From assembly GCA_022763485.1 (NCBI GenBank), contig JALEGX010000138.1, positions 35,536-99,535 on the forward strand: 64,000 bases of DNA. The letters run 5' to 3'. How positions within the stretch are numbered: the stretch's first letter is position 1; each line of letters begins with the position of its first letter. A program made the position numbers and the translations under genes. Below the pieces are notes generated by a model. It saw only the letters and a program-made list of their open reading frames with translations. It made no database searches and was not told the DNA's origin. This DNA comes from Paracoccaceae bacterium (GTDB lineage Bacteria > Pseudomonadota > Alphaproteobacteria > Rhodobacterales > Rhodobacteraceae). Of the stretch, positions 16,635 to 25,247 are shown in pieces.

Positions 16635-17990
16635 ATGAACCGACCCGTTGAGCCGCACCAGATGGTCCAGGCCCCGTCCCTGGAAGGTCCTCATGCCGGC
16701 TATATGCCCGGTTTCGGCAATGATTTTGAGACCGAGGCGCTGCCCGGTGCCCTGCCCCAGGGCATGAACAGCCCACAGAAGTGCAACTATGGTCTGTATG
16801 GCGAACAGCTGAGCGGCACCGCCTTTACCGCCGATCCGCCCGAGCGGACCTGGTGCTATCGCATCCGCCCGTCGGTCAAACATTCGCACCGCTATACGAA
16901 GATCGATCTGCCCTATTGGAAATCTGCCCCTTGTGTTGATCCCGACGTGATCAGCCTGGGCCAGTACCGCTGGGACCCCGTTGCCCATTCGGACGAAAAC
17001 CTAACCTGGCTGACCGGCATGCGCACCATGACGACCGCCGGCGATGTGAACACGCAGGTCGGCATGGCAAGCCATGTATACTTGGTGACGGAATCCATGG
17101 TGGACGACTATTTCTTCTCCGCCGACAGTGAACTGTTGGTGGTGCCGCAAGAGGGCCGCCTGCGCTTTGCCACGGAACTGGGTATCATCGACCTGGAACC
17201 GCAGGAGATCGCCATCATCCCGCGTGGTCTGGTGTACCGTGTCGAAGTTCTGGAAGGCCCGGCACGTGGCTTTGTCTGCGAAAACTACGGGCAGAAGTTC
17301 GAAATGCCGGGTCGCGGTCCGATTGGCGCCAACTGTATGGCCAACCCGCGCGACTTCAAGGCACCGGTTGCGGCGTTTGAGGACCGGGAGGTCCCGTCCA
17401 CCGTCACCGTCAAATGGTGCGGCCAGTTCCACACCACGGAAATCGGCCATTCGCCCCTGGATGTGGTCGCCTGGCACGGCAACTACGCGCCGGTGAAATA
17501 CGACCTCAAGGCCTATTGCCCGGTTGGCGCGATCCTGTTCGACCACCCCGACCCGTCGATCTTTACCGTGCTGACCGCGCCGTCGGGCGTGCCGGGCACC
17601 GCCAACATCGACTTTGTCCTGTTCCGCGACCGCTGGATGGTCGCCGAAAACACCTTCCGCCCGCCGTGGTATCACAAGAACATCATGTCCGAACTGATGG
17701 GCAACATCTACGGCCAGTATGACGCCAAACCTCAGGGCTTTGTCCCCGGCGGCATGAGCCTGCACAACATGATGCTGCCGCATGGTCCGGACAAGAACGC
17801 GTTCGAGGGCGCATCGAATTCGAACCTGGGTCCGGAGAAGCTGGAAAATACCATGTCCTTCATGTTCGAAACCCGCTTCCCGCAGCATCTGACCGCATTT
17901 GCAGCCAACGAAGCCCCGCTGCAGGATGACTACATTGACTGCTGGGCCGACATCGAAAAGAAATTCGATGGCACGCCCGGACTGAAGTGA
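16635..17990 (+). CDS. hmgA: Homogentisate 1,2-dioxygenase
   Basis: 451 residues, full length. Opens the ring of homogentisate with O2 to give maleylacetoacetate. The N-terminus has [20 protein letters not shown]; the cupin core contains [24 protein letters not shown]. Iron ligands are the His and Glu of [19 protein letters not shown] (about 345 and 351) and the His of [13 protein letters not shown] (about 376). GAAAGGAA precedes the ATG. First gene of the catabolic cassette, under the divergent MarR gene. Confidence 0.98.
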   Translation: MNRPVEPHQMVQAPSLEGPHAGYMPGFGNDFETEALPGALPQGMNSPQKCNYGLYGEQLSGTAFTADPPERTWCYRIRPSVKHSHRYTKIDLPYWKSAPCVDPDVISLGQYRWDPVAHSDENLTWLTGMRTMTTAGDVNTQVGMASHVYLVTESMVDDYFFSADSELLVVPQEGRLRFATELGIIDLEPQEIAIIPRGLVYRVEVLEGPARGFVCENYGQKFEMPGRGPIGANCMANPRDFKAPVAAFEDREVPSTVTVKWCGQFHTTEIGHSPLDVVAWHGNYAPVKYDLKAYCPVGAILFDHPDPSIFTVLTAPSGVPGTANIDFVLFRDRWMVAENTFRPPWYHKNIMSELMGNIYGQYDAKPQGFVPGGMSLHNMMLPHGPDKNAFEGASNSNLGPEKLENTMSFMFETRFPQHLTAFAANEAPLQDDYIDCWADIEKKFDGTPGLK

Positions 17991-17997
17991 GCCTGAC

Positions 17998-18624
17998 ATG
18001 AGCCCGGAAACCTGGATCACCTATGTCGGAACCGTCCTGCTGCTGATGAGCACGCCGGGTCCCAGCCAATTGCTGATGCTGTCGAACTCGGCCGCAAACG
18101 GGCTGGGACGCGGTATGTACACGGCGGCAGGCGATCTGACCGCGAACCTGCTGCAAATGCTGGCGGCGGGTCTGGGCTTGGCGGCGGTCATCGCCGCGTC
18201 TGCCCATGCGCTGACGGTAATCAAATGGCTGGGCGTCGCCTATCTGCTTTATCTGGGCGTTCGCATGATCCTGAAAGCGAAACCCGCGACGCAAGACCTG
18301 ACAGCCCCTTTGGCCAGCCGCAAGGCGCTGTGGCTGCAAGGGTTCGTCACATCCGCCGCCAACCCCAAAGCCGTGGTGTTTTTCGCGGCCCTGTTTCCGC
18401 AATTCATCGATCCGGCTCTGGCGTTCTGGCCGCAGTTCATCCTGCTGTCGCTCACCTATCTGGTCATGGACGGCCTTTTCCTGACCGCCTATGGCGGCAG
18501 CGCCAGCTGGCTGGCCCAACGGCTCAAAGGCAAAGCCCGTCTTTGGCTTGACCGGATCGGTGGGGGCTTCATGATCGGAGCAGCGGTCATGCTGAGTTTG
18601 AAATCCATCCGCGTGAACACATAA
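17998..18624 (+). CDS. LysE/RhtB-family transporter
   Basis: 208 residues, five to six hydrophobic helices. The family opening MSPETWITYVGTVLLLMSTPGPSQLLM holds the conserved TPGP motif, and AANPKAVVFFAALFPQFIDP is the second signature (NPK..LFF..FPQF). These carriers export amino acids and related metabolites. Placed between hmgA and fahA with 7 nt before it, so it may export an aromatic intermediate or amino acid; this is inference. Confidence 0.88.
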   Translation: MSPETWITYVGTVLLLMSTPGPSQLLMLSNSAANGLGRGMYTAAGDLTANLLQMLAAGLGLAAVIAASAHALTVIKWLGVAYLLYLGVRMILKAKPATQDLTAPLASRKALWLQGFVTSAANPKAVVFFAALFPQFIDPALAFWPQFILLSLTYLVMDGLFLTAYGGSASWLAQRLKGKARLWLDRIGGGFMIGAAVMLSLKSIRVNT

Positions 18625-18642
18625 ATCAAAAGGAAAGCCATC

Positions 18643-19902
18643 GTGCCTCTTCTCAAATCCTGGGTGGCTTCGGCCAATGACGCCAACCACCCGTTCCCGC
18701 TGAACAACCTGCCCTATGGCGTCTTCTCGGTTGGCGACGACGATCCGCGCTGTGGCGTGGCGATCGGCGACATGATCCTGGACGTCACCAGTGCCGAAGC
18801 CGAAGGGCTGATCGATCTGGGCGATGAACCGCTCTTTGAAATGCCGTTCTGGAACGACCTGATGGAACAGGGCCCCGCCGTCTGGACCGCCCTGCGCGAG
18901 CGTCTGACCGCGCTGCTGGCCGAAGGCGCGGCCGAGCAGTCCAAGGTTGAGGCTCTGCTGGTTGCCGCAGCAGATGCCGAACTGCACATGCCCTTTGCTG
19001 TCAGCGAATACACCGACTTCTACGCCGGCAAGCAGCACGCCCAGAACATGGGCGCGATCCTGCGCGGCTCGCCCGATCTGCCGGCCAACTGGCTGCACAT
19101 TCCGATCGGCTACAATGGGCGCGCCTCCTCGGTTGTCGTCTCGGGCACCCCGATCCACCGCCCCAATGGCCAAACCAAGGCCCCGGATGCCGACATGCCG
19201 TCCTTCGGGCCGTCCAAACGGCTCGATATCGAGCTGGAAATGGGCGCCATTGTCGGCACCGGGTCCGACTTCGGTCAGCCGATCACCGTCGATCAGGCGG
19301 ATGCGATGATCTTTGGCTATGTGCTGCTGAACGACTGGTCGGCGCGCGACATCCAGGGCTGGGAATACCAGCCGCTGGGCCCGTTCCAGGGCAAGGCGTT
19401 CGGCACCTCGATCAGCCCCTGGATCGTGACCGCCGCTGCACTGGAAAGCTTCCGCGCGCCCACCCCGGCCCGCGACAAGGAACTGCTGCCCTACCTGAAC
19501 GGATCCAAGGACGGCCTCTATGACATCGAGCTGGAGGTGCTGATGCAGCCCGAAGGCGCCGAGACCGCCTCCGTGATCGCCAAGACCAACTACAACCGCA
19601 TGTATTACTCGGCCGCTGAACAGCTCTGCCACCACGCCATCGGCGGGTGCGAGATGAACACCGGCGACCTGCTGGGCTCAGGCACCATCTCCGGCCCTGT
19701 GCGCGAGGAATACGGATCTCTGATGGAACTCAGCTGGGCCGGGCGCGAACCCTTCACGCTGGACACCGGTGAAACCCGGGGCTTCATCGAAGACGGTGAC
19801 ACGCTGACCCTGCGCGGCAACGCCCGCGGCGATGGTTTCACCATCGGCTTTGGCGACTGCACCGGTAAAATCCTGCCCGCCGTCAACTGGCCCGAAATCT
19901 GA
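18643..19902 (+). CDS. fahA: Fumarylacetoacetase
   Basis: 419 residues. Hydrolyses fumarylacetoacetate to fumarate and acetoacetate, the last step of the homogentisate pathway. The N-terminal SH3-like domain is followed by the FAH core: YTDFYAGKQHAQNMGAILR, RLDIELEMGAIVG (metal-binding Glu), LLNDWSARDIQGWEYQPLGPF (metal Asp and DxxRDxQ motif) and GTISGPVREEYGSLMELSW. Starts with GTG, preceded by AAAAGGAA. Confidence 0.97.
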   Translation: MPLLKSWVASANDANHPFPLNNLPYGVFSVGDDDPRCGVAIGDMILDVTSAEAEGLIDLGDEPLFEMPFWNDLMEQGPAVWTALRERLTALLAEGAAEQSKVEALLVAAADAELHMPFAVSEYTDFYAGKQHAQNMGAILRGSPDLPANWLHIPIGYNGRASSVVVSGTPIHRPNGQTKAPDADMPSFGPSKRLDIELEMGAIVGTGSDFGQPITVDQADAMIFGYVLLNDWSARDIQGWEYQPLGPFQGKAFGTSISPWIVTAAALESFRAPTPARDKELLPYLNGSKDGLYDIELEVLMQPEGAETASVIAKTNYNRMYYSAAEQLCHHAIGGCEMNTGDLLGSGTISGPVREEYGSLMELSWAGREPFTLDTGETRGFIEDGDTLTLRGNARGDGFTIGFGDCTGKILPAVNWPEI

Positions 19903-19929
19903 GGGTCTTCTTCTCGTTCAAAATACTCC

Positions 19930-19959
19930 CGCCGGAGGCGTCCCACCGGGCCTCTGGCG
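19930..19959. repeat. 10-bp hairpin between fahA and the MBL gene
   Basis: CGCCGGAGGC and GCCTCTGGCG pair over 10 bp with one G-T, loop of 10 nt. No T tract follows. Such GC-rich hairpins between operon genes can stabilise upstream mRNA or partly terminate. Confidence 0.5.
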
Positions 19960-19980
19960 CAGCGTTCAAAGGAATACGAA

Positions 19981-20931
19981 ATGGCAAAAGCATTCGCGTC
20001 CCAAGGGGACATGACGGAAAAGAAGATCACCTTCGATGAAATTGGCGAAGGGCTCTATGCGTTCACCGCCGAAGGCGACCCGAACTCGGGCGTCATCATC
20101 GGCGACGACAGCGTGATGATCGTCGAGGCACAGGCCACCCCGCGTCTGGCCAACAAGGTGATCGAATGCGTGCGCTCGGTCACCGACAAGCCGATCACCC
20201 ATGTGGTGCTGACCCACTATCACGCGGTGCGCGTTCTCGGGGCCTCGGCCTTCAACGCTCAGCAAGTGATCATGTCCAACGCCGCCTACAACATGGTGCT
20301 GGAACGCGGCCAGGAAGACTGGGACAGTGAATTCCAGCGCTTCCCGCGCCTGTTCGAAGGCCACGAGTCGATCCCCGGCCTGACCTATCCCACCACCACC
20401 TTCACCGATCAGATGACCGTCTTCCTGGGCAAACGCCGGGTCGACATCAAACAGATCGGCCGCGCCCATACCGCCGGGGACGCGGTGATCCACGTCCCCG
20501 ACCAGAACGTGATGTTCACCGGCGACATCGTCGAATACCACTCGGCCTGCTATTGTGGCGACGGGCATTTCGCCGACTGGGGCCAGACCCTGGACAATAT
20601 CAAGGCCTATGACGTGGACGCGATTGCACCCGGTCGCGGCGACGCGCTGGTGGGCAAGGAGATGGTCAACAAGGCCATCGAGAACACCCGCGATTTCGTC
20701 GAAAGCACCTATCGCCCGGTTCAGCGCATCGCCGCACGCGGTGGCTCGCTGAAAGAGGCCTGGGACGCAGTGCGTGCGGAATGCGACCCCAAGTTCGCAG
20801 ACTACGCGATCTACGAGCACTGCCTGCCCTTCAACGTTGCCCGCGCCTATGACGAAGCGCGCGGCATCGCACACCCCCGCATCTGGACCGCCCAGCGCGA
20901 TCTGGACATGTGGGAAGCTCTGCAGGGCTAA
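19981..20931 (+). CDS. Metallo-beta-lactamase-fold protein of the homogentisate cassette
   Basis: 316 residues. MBL fold with THYHAVR at residues 78-84 where most family members have HxHxDH: the two site-1 His remain, but the site-2 Asp and His are Val83 and Arg84. Further ligands are present in RAHTAGDAVIH and MFTGDIVEYHS. The C-terminus (about 230-316) is a helical extension. The metal site is therefore unusual, probably mononuclear. Substrate unknown; a thioester or lactone in aromatic catabolism is possible. Confidence 0.85.
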   Translation: MAKAFASQGDMTEKKITFDEIGEGLYAFTAEGDPNSGVIIGDDSVMIVEAQATPRLANKVIECVRSVTDKPITHVVLTHYHAVRVLGASAFNAQQVIMSNAAYNMVLERGQEDWDSEFQRFPRLFEGHESIPGLTYPTTTFTDQMTVFLGKRRVDIKQIGRAHTAGDAVIHVPDQNVMFTGDIVEYHSACYCGDGHFADWGQTLDNIKAYDVDAIAPGRGDALVGKEMVNKAIENTRDFVESTYRPVQRIAARGGSLKEAWDAVRAECDPKFADYAIYEHCLPFNVARAYDEARGIAHPRIWTAQRDLDMWEALQG

Positions 20932-20941
20932 ATCCTGCACC

Positions 20942-21024
20942 GGGCGACTTTGATCCAGATCGTGTCGCCCTGAAACAAACGATGAGACCATGACCTCATC
21001 CGCCCGGCGCGGCCCCGCGCCGGG
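20942..21024. repeat. Two hairpins in the 167-nt MBL-hydroxylase gap
   Basis: GGGCGAC 20942-20948 pairs with GTCGCCC 20964-20970, and CCCGGCGC 21003-21010 pairs with GCGCCGGG 21017-21024. Neither has a following T tract. They may modulate expression of the hydroxylase half of the cassette. Confidence 0.5.
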
Positions 21025-21098
21025 ACACGAGAAAGGTGCGCCTGCCGCGCACGCCCACTCAGGGCCCCATTTCGGCCCCCAAATCGGGAGGAGAACCG

Positions 21099-22709
21099 AT
21101 GAACAAGATTTTCGAAGTTCCCCTGTATCCGTATGAACGCCATGCGGATCAGGACGCGTCGACCCCGGCGCGCCACAAGGTAATCGTTGTAGGTGCAGGC
21201 CCCATCGGTCTGGGTGCCGCCATCGACCTGGCCCAACAAGGCATCGAGGTGCTGGTGCTGGACGACAACGACAAGGTCAGCTTCGGCTCGCGCGCGGTCT
21301 GCTACGCCAAACGCCCGCTAGAGATCCTGGACCGCCTGGGCTGTGGCCAGCCGATGGTCGACAAGGGTGTCGAATGGAACATCGGCAAGGTGTTCTTTGA
21401 CGAGCGCCAGGTCTATGACTTCAACCTGCTGCCCGAAGAGGGCCACCAGCGCCCGGCCTTCATCAATCTTCAGCAGTATTATTTCGAAGAATACATGGTG
21501 AACCGGGTGCGCGAGCTGCAGGAGCAGGGCGCGCCCATCGAAATCCGCGGCCGCAACAAGGTCGAAGCGGTCGGCACCCACGACGATCACGTCAAGGTCG
21601 AGGTGGACACCCCCGAAGGGTCCTACACCGTCGAAGCCGACTGGCTGATCGCCTGTGACGGCGCCGGGTCCCCGATCCGCTCGATGATGGGCAAGGATTT
21701 CATCGGCCGCGTGTTCGAAGACAACTTCCTGATTGCGGATGTGATCATGGAGGCCGACTTCCCGACCGAACGCTGGTTCTGGTTCGACCCACCGTTCAAC
21801 AAGGGCCAGTCCGCGCTGCTGCACAAACAGCCCGATGGCGTCTGGCGCATCGACCTGCAGCTGGGCTGGGACATTGACAAGGAACGCGAAAAACGCCCTG
21901 AAAATGTGATCCCGCGTCTGAAAGCCATGCTGGGCGAGGACGTCAAGTTCGAGCTGGAGTGGGTTTCGATCTATACCTTCCAGTGTCGCCGGATGGAGCA
22001 GTTCCGCCACGGTCGGGTGATCTTTGCCGGTGACAGCGCCCATCAGGTGTCGCCCTTTGGCGCCCGCGGTGCGAACTCGGGCCTTCAGGACACCGACAAC
22101 CTGTGCTGGAAGCTGAAGCTGGTGATGGACGGCAAGGCGCCGGAAAGCCTGTTGGACAGCTATGATGTGGAACGGGTCCATGGCGCGGATGAAAACATCC
22201 TGAACTCTTCGCGCTCGACCGATTTCATCACCCCCAAGTCGGACATGTCCCGTGTCCTGCGTGACGCGGTACTGGACCTGAGCGAACACTATGAGTTTGC
22301 CCGTCCGCTGGTGAACTCGGGCCGTCTGTCGATGCCCTGCACCTATGATGGTTCGCCGCTGAACTCGGCCGATGCGCTGGATGGTCCGGCCCGCACGCGC
22401 CCCGGCTCTCCCTGCCCGGACGTGCCGCTGGGCGATGGGTATCTGCTGCCGAAACTGGGTGGCAAGTTCACCCTGCTGACCATCGACGCCGACGCCCCCG
22501 ACGTGATCGAGGAAGACGGCATCGAAGTCACCCGCCTGGCTCTGTCGGTCAAGGATGATCCGACCCTGGCGCTGAAGCAGCGGTACCTTGGGGACAATGA
22601 CAGTGGCGTCTATCTGATCCGTCCGGACCAGCATGTTGCCGCACGTCGCCCGTCCTTTGACGAAAACCAATTCCGCGCTGCCATCCGCCGCGCGACCGGA
22701 AAGGAATAA
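21099..22709 (+). CDS. FAD-dependent aromatic hydroxylase, MhaA-like (3-hydroxyphenylacetate 6-hydroxylase candidate)
   Basis: 536-residue class A flavoprotein monooxygenase: VIVVGAGPIGLGAAIDLAQQG (dinucleotide fold), DWLIACDGAGSPIR (DG motif) and RVIFAGDSAHQVSPFGARGANSGLQD (second FAD motif GDSAH). The C-terminal 120 residues form the thioredoxin-like domain. ATG 21099 has GGGAGGAG upstream. It is followed by a 65-residue gene, as with MhaA and its small coupling protein MhaB in Pseudomonas putida, where the pair makes homogentisate. With hmgA, maiA and fahA alongside, that role is the best guess. Other phenolic substrates remain possible. Confidence 0.82.
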   Translation: MNKIFEVPLYPYERHADQDASTPARHKVIVVGAGPIGLGAAIDLAQQGIEVLVLDDNDKVSFGSRAVCYAKRPLEILDRLGCGQPMVDKGVEWNIGKVFFDERQVYDFNLLPEEGHQRPAFINLQQYYFEEYMVNRVRELQEQGAPIEIRGRNKVEAVGTHDDHVKVEVDTPEGSYTVEADWLIACDGAGSPIRSMMGKDFIGRVFEDNFLIADVIMEADFPTERWFWFDPPFNKGQSALLHKQPDGVWRIDLQLGWDIDKEREKRPENVIPRLKAMLGEDVKFELEWVSIYTFQCRRMEQFRHGRVIFAGDSAHQVSPFGARGANSGLQDTDNLCWKLKLVMDGKAPESLLDSYDVERVHGADENILNSSRSTDFITPKSDMSRVLRDAVLDLSEHYEFARPLVNSGRLSMPCTYDGSPLNSADALDGPARTRPGSPCPDVPLGDGYLLPKLGGKFTLLTIDADAPDVIEEDGIEVTRLALSVKDDPTLALKQRYLGDNDSGVYLIRPDQHVAARRPSFDENQFRAAIRRATGKE

Positions 22710-22713
22710 GCCA

Positions 22714-22911
22714 ATGGCCGACCTGACCCTGACCCCGAACATCCCCGGTCCTGACGACTTCTATGCTGAACTGCTGTCGGTTCATGAAGGGCTGGAAAAA
22801 TCCGATAGCGACGCGCTGAACGCGCGTCTGGTGCTGGTGCTTGCCAACCACATCGGGGACCGCGAGGTCCTGTCGCAAGCCCTTGCCGCCGCTGCATTGA
22901 AAAAGGACTGA
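22714..22911 (+). CDS. Small DUF2783 protein, probable hydroxylase coupling subunit
   Basis: 65 residues, acidic and helical: MADLTLTPNIPGPDDFYAEL, then HEGLEKSDSDALNARLVLVLANHIGDREVL. Matches the DUF2783 pattern. It lies 4 nt after the FAD hydroxylase and has the size of MhaB, the coupling protein that keeps NADH oxidation tied to hydroxylation. No cofactor motif is seen, which fits a purely structural partner. Role inferred from position and size. Confidence 0.75.
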   Translation: MADLTLTPNIPGPDDFYAELLSVHEGLEKSDSDALNARLVLVLANHIGDREVLSQALAAAALKKD

Positions 22912-22916
22912 CACCT

Positions 22917-23462
22917 ATGAAAATTGAAAAAATTCATCACGTTGCCTATCGCTGCAAGGACGCCAAGGAAACCGTTGAATGGTACGGCAAGATGCTGAAC
23001 ATGGATTTCATCCTGGCGATTGCCGAGGACCATGTGCCGTCGACCCACGAACCCGACCCCTATATGCACCTGTTCCTGGATGCGGGTGACGGTAACGTTC
23101 TGGCCTTCTTCGAACTGCCCACCAAACCGGAAATGGGCCGCGACCCGAACACCCCGATCTGGGTGCAGCACATCGCCTTCAAGGTGAAGGACCGCGCCAC
23201 GCTGATCGAGTTCAAGGAGCATCTGGAAGCCAACGGCGTTGACGTGCTCGGCGTGACCGATCACTCGATCTTCCATTCGATCTACTTCTTTGATCCCAAC
23301 GGCCACCGTGTGGAACTGGCCTGCCCGGATCCGGAAGAAGAAGCCATGCTGAAGCGCATGGATGAGGTGAAATGGGACATGCTGAACGAATGGTCGGTGA
23401 CCAAGAAAGCCCCCAAACACGCCGATTGGCTGCACGCCAAAGAGCTGAACAAAGAGGTCTGA
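22917..23462 (+). CDS. VOC-family metalloprotein (glyoxalase/dioxygenase fold)
   Basis: 181 residues. Two beta-alpha-beta-beta-beta modules: KIHHVAYRCKDAKETVEWYG with a metal His, WVQHIAFKVKDRATLIEFKEHL with a second His, and DPNGHRVELACPD with the metal Glu, so the 2-His-1-Glu site is intact. A charged helical tail of about 45 residues follows. It lies 5 nt after the DUF2783 gene. The family includes dioxygenases, isomerases and lyases; which one is not clear. Confidence 0.82.
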   Translation: MKIEKIHHVAYRCKDAKETVEWYGKMLNMDFILAIAEDHVPSTHEPDPYMHLFLDAGDGNVLAFFELPTKPEMGRDPNTPIWVQHIAFKVKDRATLIEFKEHLEANGVDVLGVTDHSIFHSIYFFDPNGHRVELACPDPEEEAMLKRMDEVKWDMLNEWSVTKKAPKHADWLHAKELNKEV

Positions 23463-23501
23463 ACTGCTTAGCATGGCAAGCGTTTTCAGATATGCATGAC
23501 A

Positions 23502-23532
23502 GACCGGCCTTTCTCTGGGGCCGGTCTTTTTC
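23502..23532 (+). terminator. Rho-independent terminator or attenuator before maiA
   Basis: GACCGGCC and GGCCGGTC form an 8-9 bp stem with a TTTCTCTGG-type loop followed by five T. It lies 40 nt after the VOC stop and just before the maiA start, so it may lower readthrough into maiA. Confidence 0.8.
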
Positions 23533-23548
23533 TGACAGGGGCAAGAGA

Positions 23549-24184
23549 ATGACCAAAACGATCCTTTACGACTACTGGCGCTCTTCGGCGAGCTATCGGC
23601 TGCGCATAGCGCTGAACCTGGCCGGCATCGACTATCAGGCGATCTCGATCGACTTGACCAAAGGCGAGCAGCGCTCGGAGGCGCATCTGGCCCGCAACCC
23701 GCAGGGGTTTGTTCCTGTGCTGGAGATCGACGGTCTGCGCCTGACCCAGTCGTTGGCGATCCTCGATTATCTTGATCAGACCCGTAACCTGGGGCTGCTG
23801 CCTGCCGACCCGGCAGAACGCGCACAGGTTCAGGCGCTGGCCCATTCCATCGCCGTGGACATCCACCCGGTCTGCAACCTGCAGGTCGCGCGCCATGCCA
23901 CCGGTCTCAGCAGCGGGGCTGAGGGGATGCCCGGCGACTGGATGAAACACTTCATCCGCCCAGGCCTGCAAGCGTTTGAGGCCCTGTTGGGTCAGTGGAG
24001 GCAAACCCCGTTTTGCACCGGCGACACCCCCGGTCTGGCAGATATCTGCCTGATGCCGCAGATCTACAACGCCCGCCGGTGGGAGGTGGAAATCGCCGAT
24101 CTGCCGCGCCTGTTGGCCGTCGAAGCGGCCTGCGCTGACCACCCGGCCTTTGCCGCCGCCTATCCGGACGCAGTGCAACCCTGA
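23549..24184 (+). CDS. maiA: Maleylacetoacetate isomerase (zeta-class GST)
   Basis: 211 residues. Glutathione-dependent isomerisation of maleylacetoacetate to fumarylacetoacetate, joining HmgA to FahA. The zeta-class motif appears as YWRSSASYRLRIALNLAG (residues 8-25; usual SSCS is SSAS). The N-terminal thioredoxin domain has NPQGFVPVLEIDG and LTQSLAILDYLDQ; the C-terminal half contains CTGDTPGLADICLMPQIYNARR. ATG 23549 follows GGGGCAAGAG; upstream residues of the longer frame are not family-like. Confidence 0.93.
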   Translation: MTKTILYDYWRSSASYRLRIALNLAGIDYQAISIDLTKGEQRSEAHLARNPQGFVPVLEIDGLRLTQSLAILDYLDQTRNLGLLPADPAERAQVQALAHSIAVDIHPVCNLQVARHATGLSSGAEGMPGDWMKHFIRPGLQAFEALLGQWRQTPFCTGDTPGLADICLMPQIYNARRWEVEIADLPRLLAVEAACADHPAFAAAYPDAVQP

Positions 24185-24287
24185 AGCTTTGCCTATTCGT
24201 GGCTTCGATAAAATCTGTGTCCCGCCCTCTGGACAGCGGTCGGGGAAGTCCCCTTACTGGCCGCAAGAACACAAGGGAGGGCGCACA

Positions 24288-25244
24288 ATGGCGCATGGTT
24301 ATGAAAGCGGGCGGCTGAATCTGCCTTTTGTGGGGATCTGCACCTTCGGCAAATACCCCTATGTCCAGGACTGGGACACTATCGAGGCCGATGTCGCCGT
24401 GCTGGGCGCGCCGTTCGATTTCGGCTGTCAGTGGCGGTCGGGCGCGCGCATGGGACCGCGCGGGATCCGCGAAGCATCGACCCTGTTCTCCTTCGGCCAT
24501 GCCGGCGCTTATGATTTTGAGGATGACGTCACCTATCTGGACCCCTCCAAGGTGACAATTGTCGACATCGGTGATGCGGACATCGTGCATACCGACACCA
24601 TGAAAAGCCATGCCAACATCGAGCACGGCGTGCGCAAGATCCTGAAATCCGGTGCCATCCCGGTGGTGATGGGGGGCGACCACTCGGTCAATATCCCCTG
24701 CATCAACGCCTTCGACGATCAGGAACCAATCCACGTGGTGCAGATCGACGCGCATCTGGATTTCGTCGATGAACGCCACGGCGTGCGCTATGGCCACGGC
24801 AACCCGATGCGCCGTGCGGCTGAAAAGGACTATGTCACCGGACTGACCCAGATCGGCATCCGCAACGTGTCGTCCACCGCGCGCGACGGGTACGAAGACG
24901 CCCGCGCCATGGGCTCGGACATCCAGTCGGTGCGCCATGTGCGCAAGATGGGGACCGAGGCAATGCTGGAGCGGATCCCGGCGGGCAAGCGCTATTACCT
25001 GACCGTTGATATCGACGCCTTCGATCCGTCCATCGCTCCGGGCACCGGAACACCCAGCCACGGCGGGTTCCAGTACTACGAAGTGCTGGAGCTGATCGAC
25101 GGGCTGACCAAACGCGGTGACATTGTCGGCATGGATCTGGTCGAGGTTGCTCCGGATTACGACACCACCGGCACCACTTCGATCCTGGCAGCACAGCTGA
25201 TGATGAACACCATCGGCCGCATCCTGCACAACCGGGACAAATAA
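24288..25244 (+). CDS. speB: Agmatinase/ureohydrolase (SpeB family)
   Basis: 318 residues. Mn-dependent ureohydrolase; agmatinase gives putrescine and urea. Metal motifs: VVMGGDHSVNIP, QIDAHLDFVDE and TVDIDAFDPSIAPGTGTP, with GAPFDFGCQWRSGARMGPRGIR at the N-terminus. The ATG at 24288 has AAGGGAGGGCG upstream. Guanidinobutyrase or guanidinopropionase activity cannot be excluded. Separated from maiA by 103 nt and convergent with a LysR gene. Confidence 0.87.
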   Translation: MAHGYESGRLNLPFVGICTFGKYPYVQDWDTIEADVAVLGAPFDFGCQWRSGARMGPRGIREASTLFSFGHAGAYDFEDDVTYLDPSKVTIVDIGDADIVHTDTMKSHANIEHGVRKILKSGAIPVVMGGDHSVNIPCINAFDDQEPIHVVQIDAHLDFVDERHGVRYGHGNPMRRAAEKDYVTGLTQIGIRNVSSTARDGYEDARAMGSDIQSVRHVRKMGTEAMLERIPAGKRYYLTVDIDAFDPSIAPGTGTPSHGGFQYYEVLELIDGLTKRGDIVGMDLVEVAPDYDTTGTTSILAAQLMMNTIGRILHNRDK

Positions 25245-25247
25245 GCC

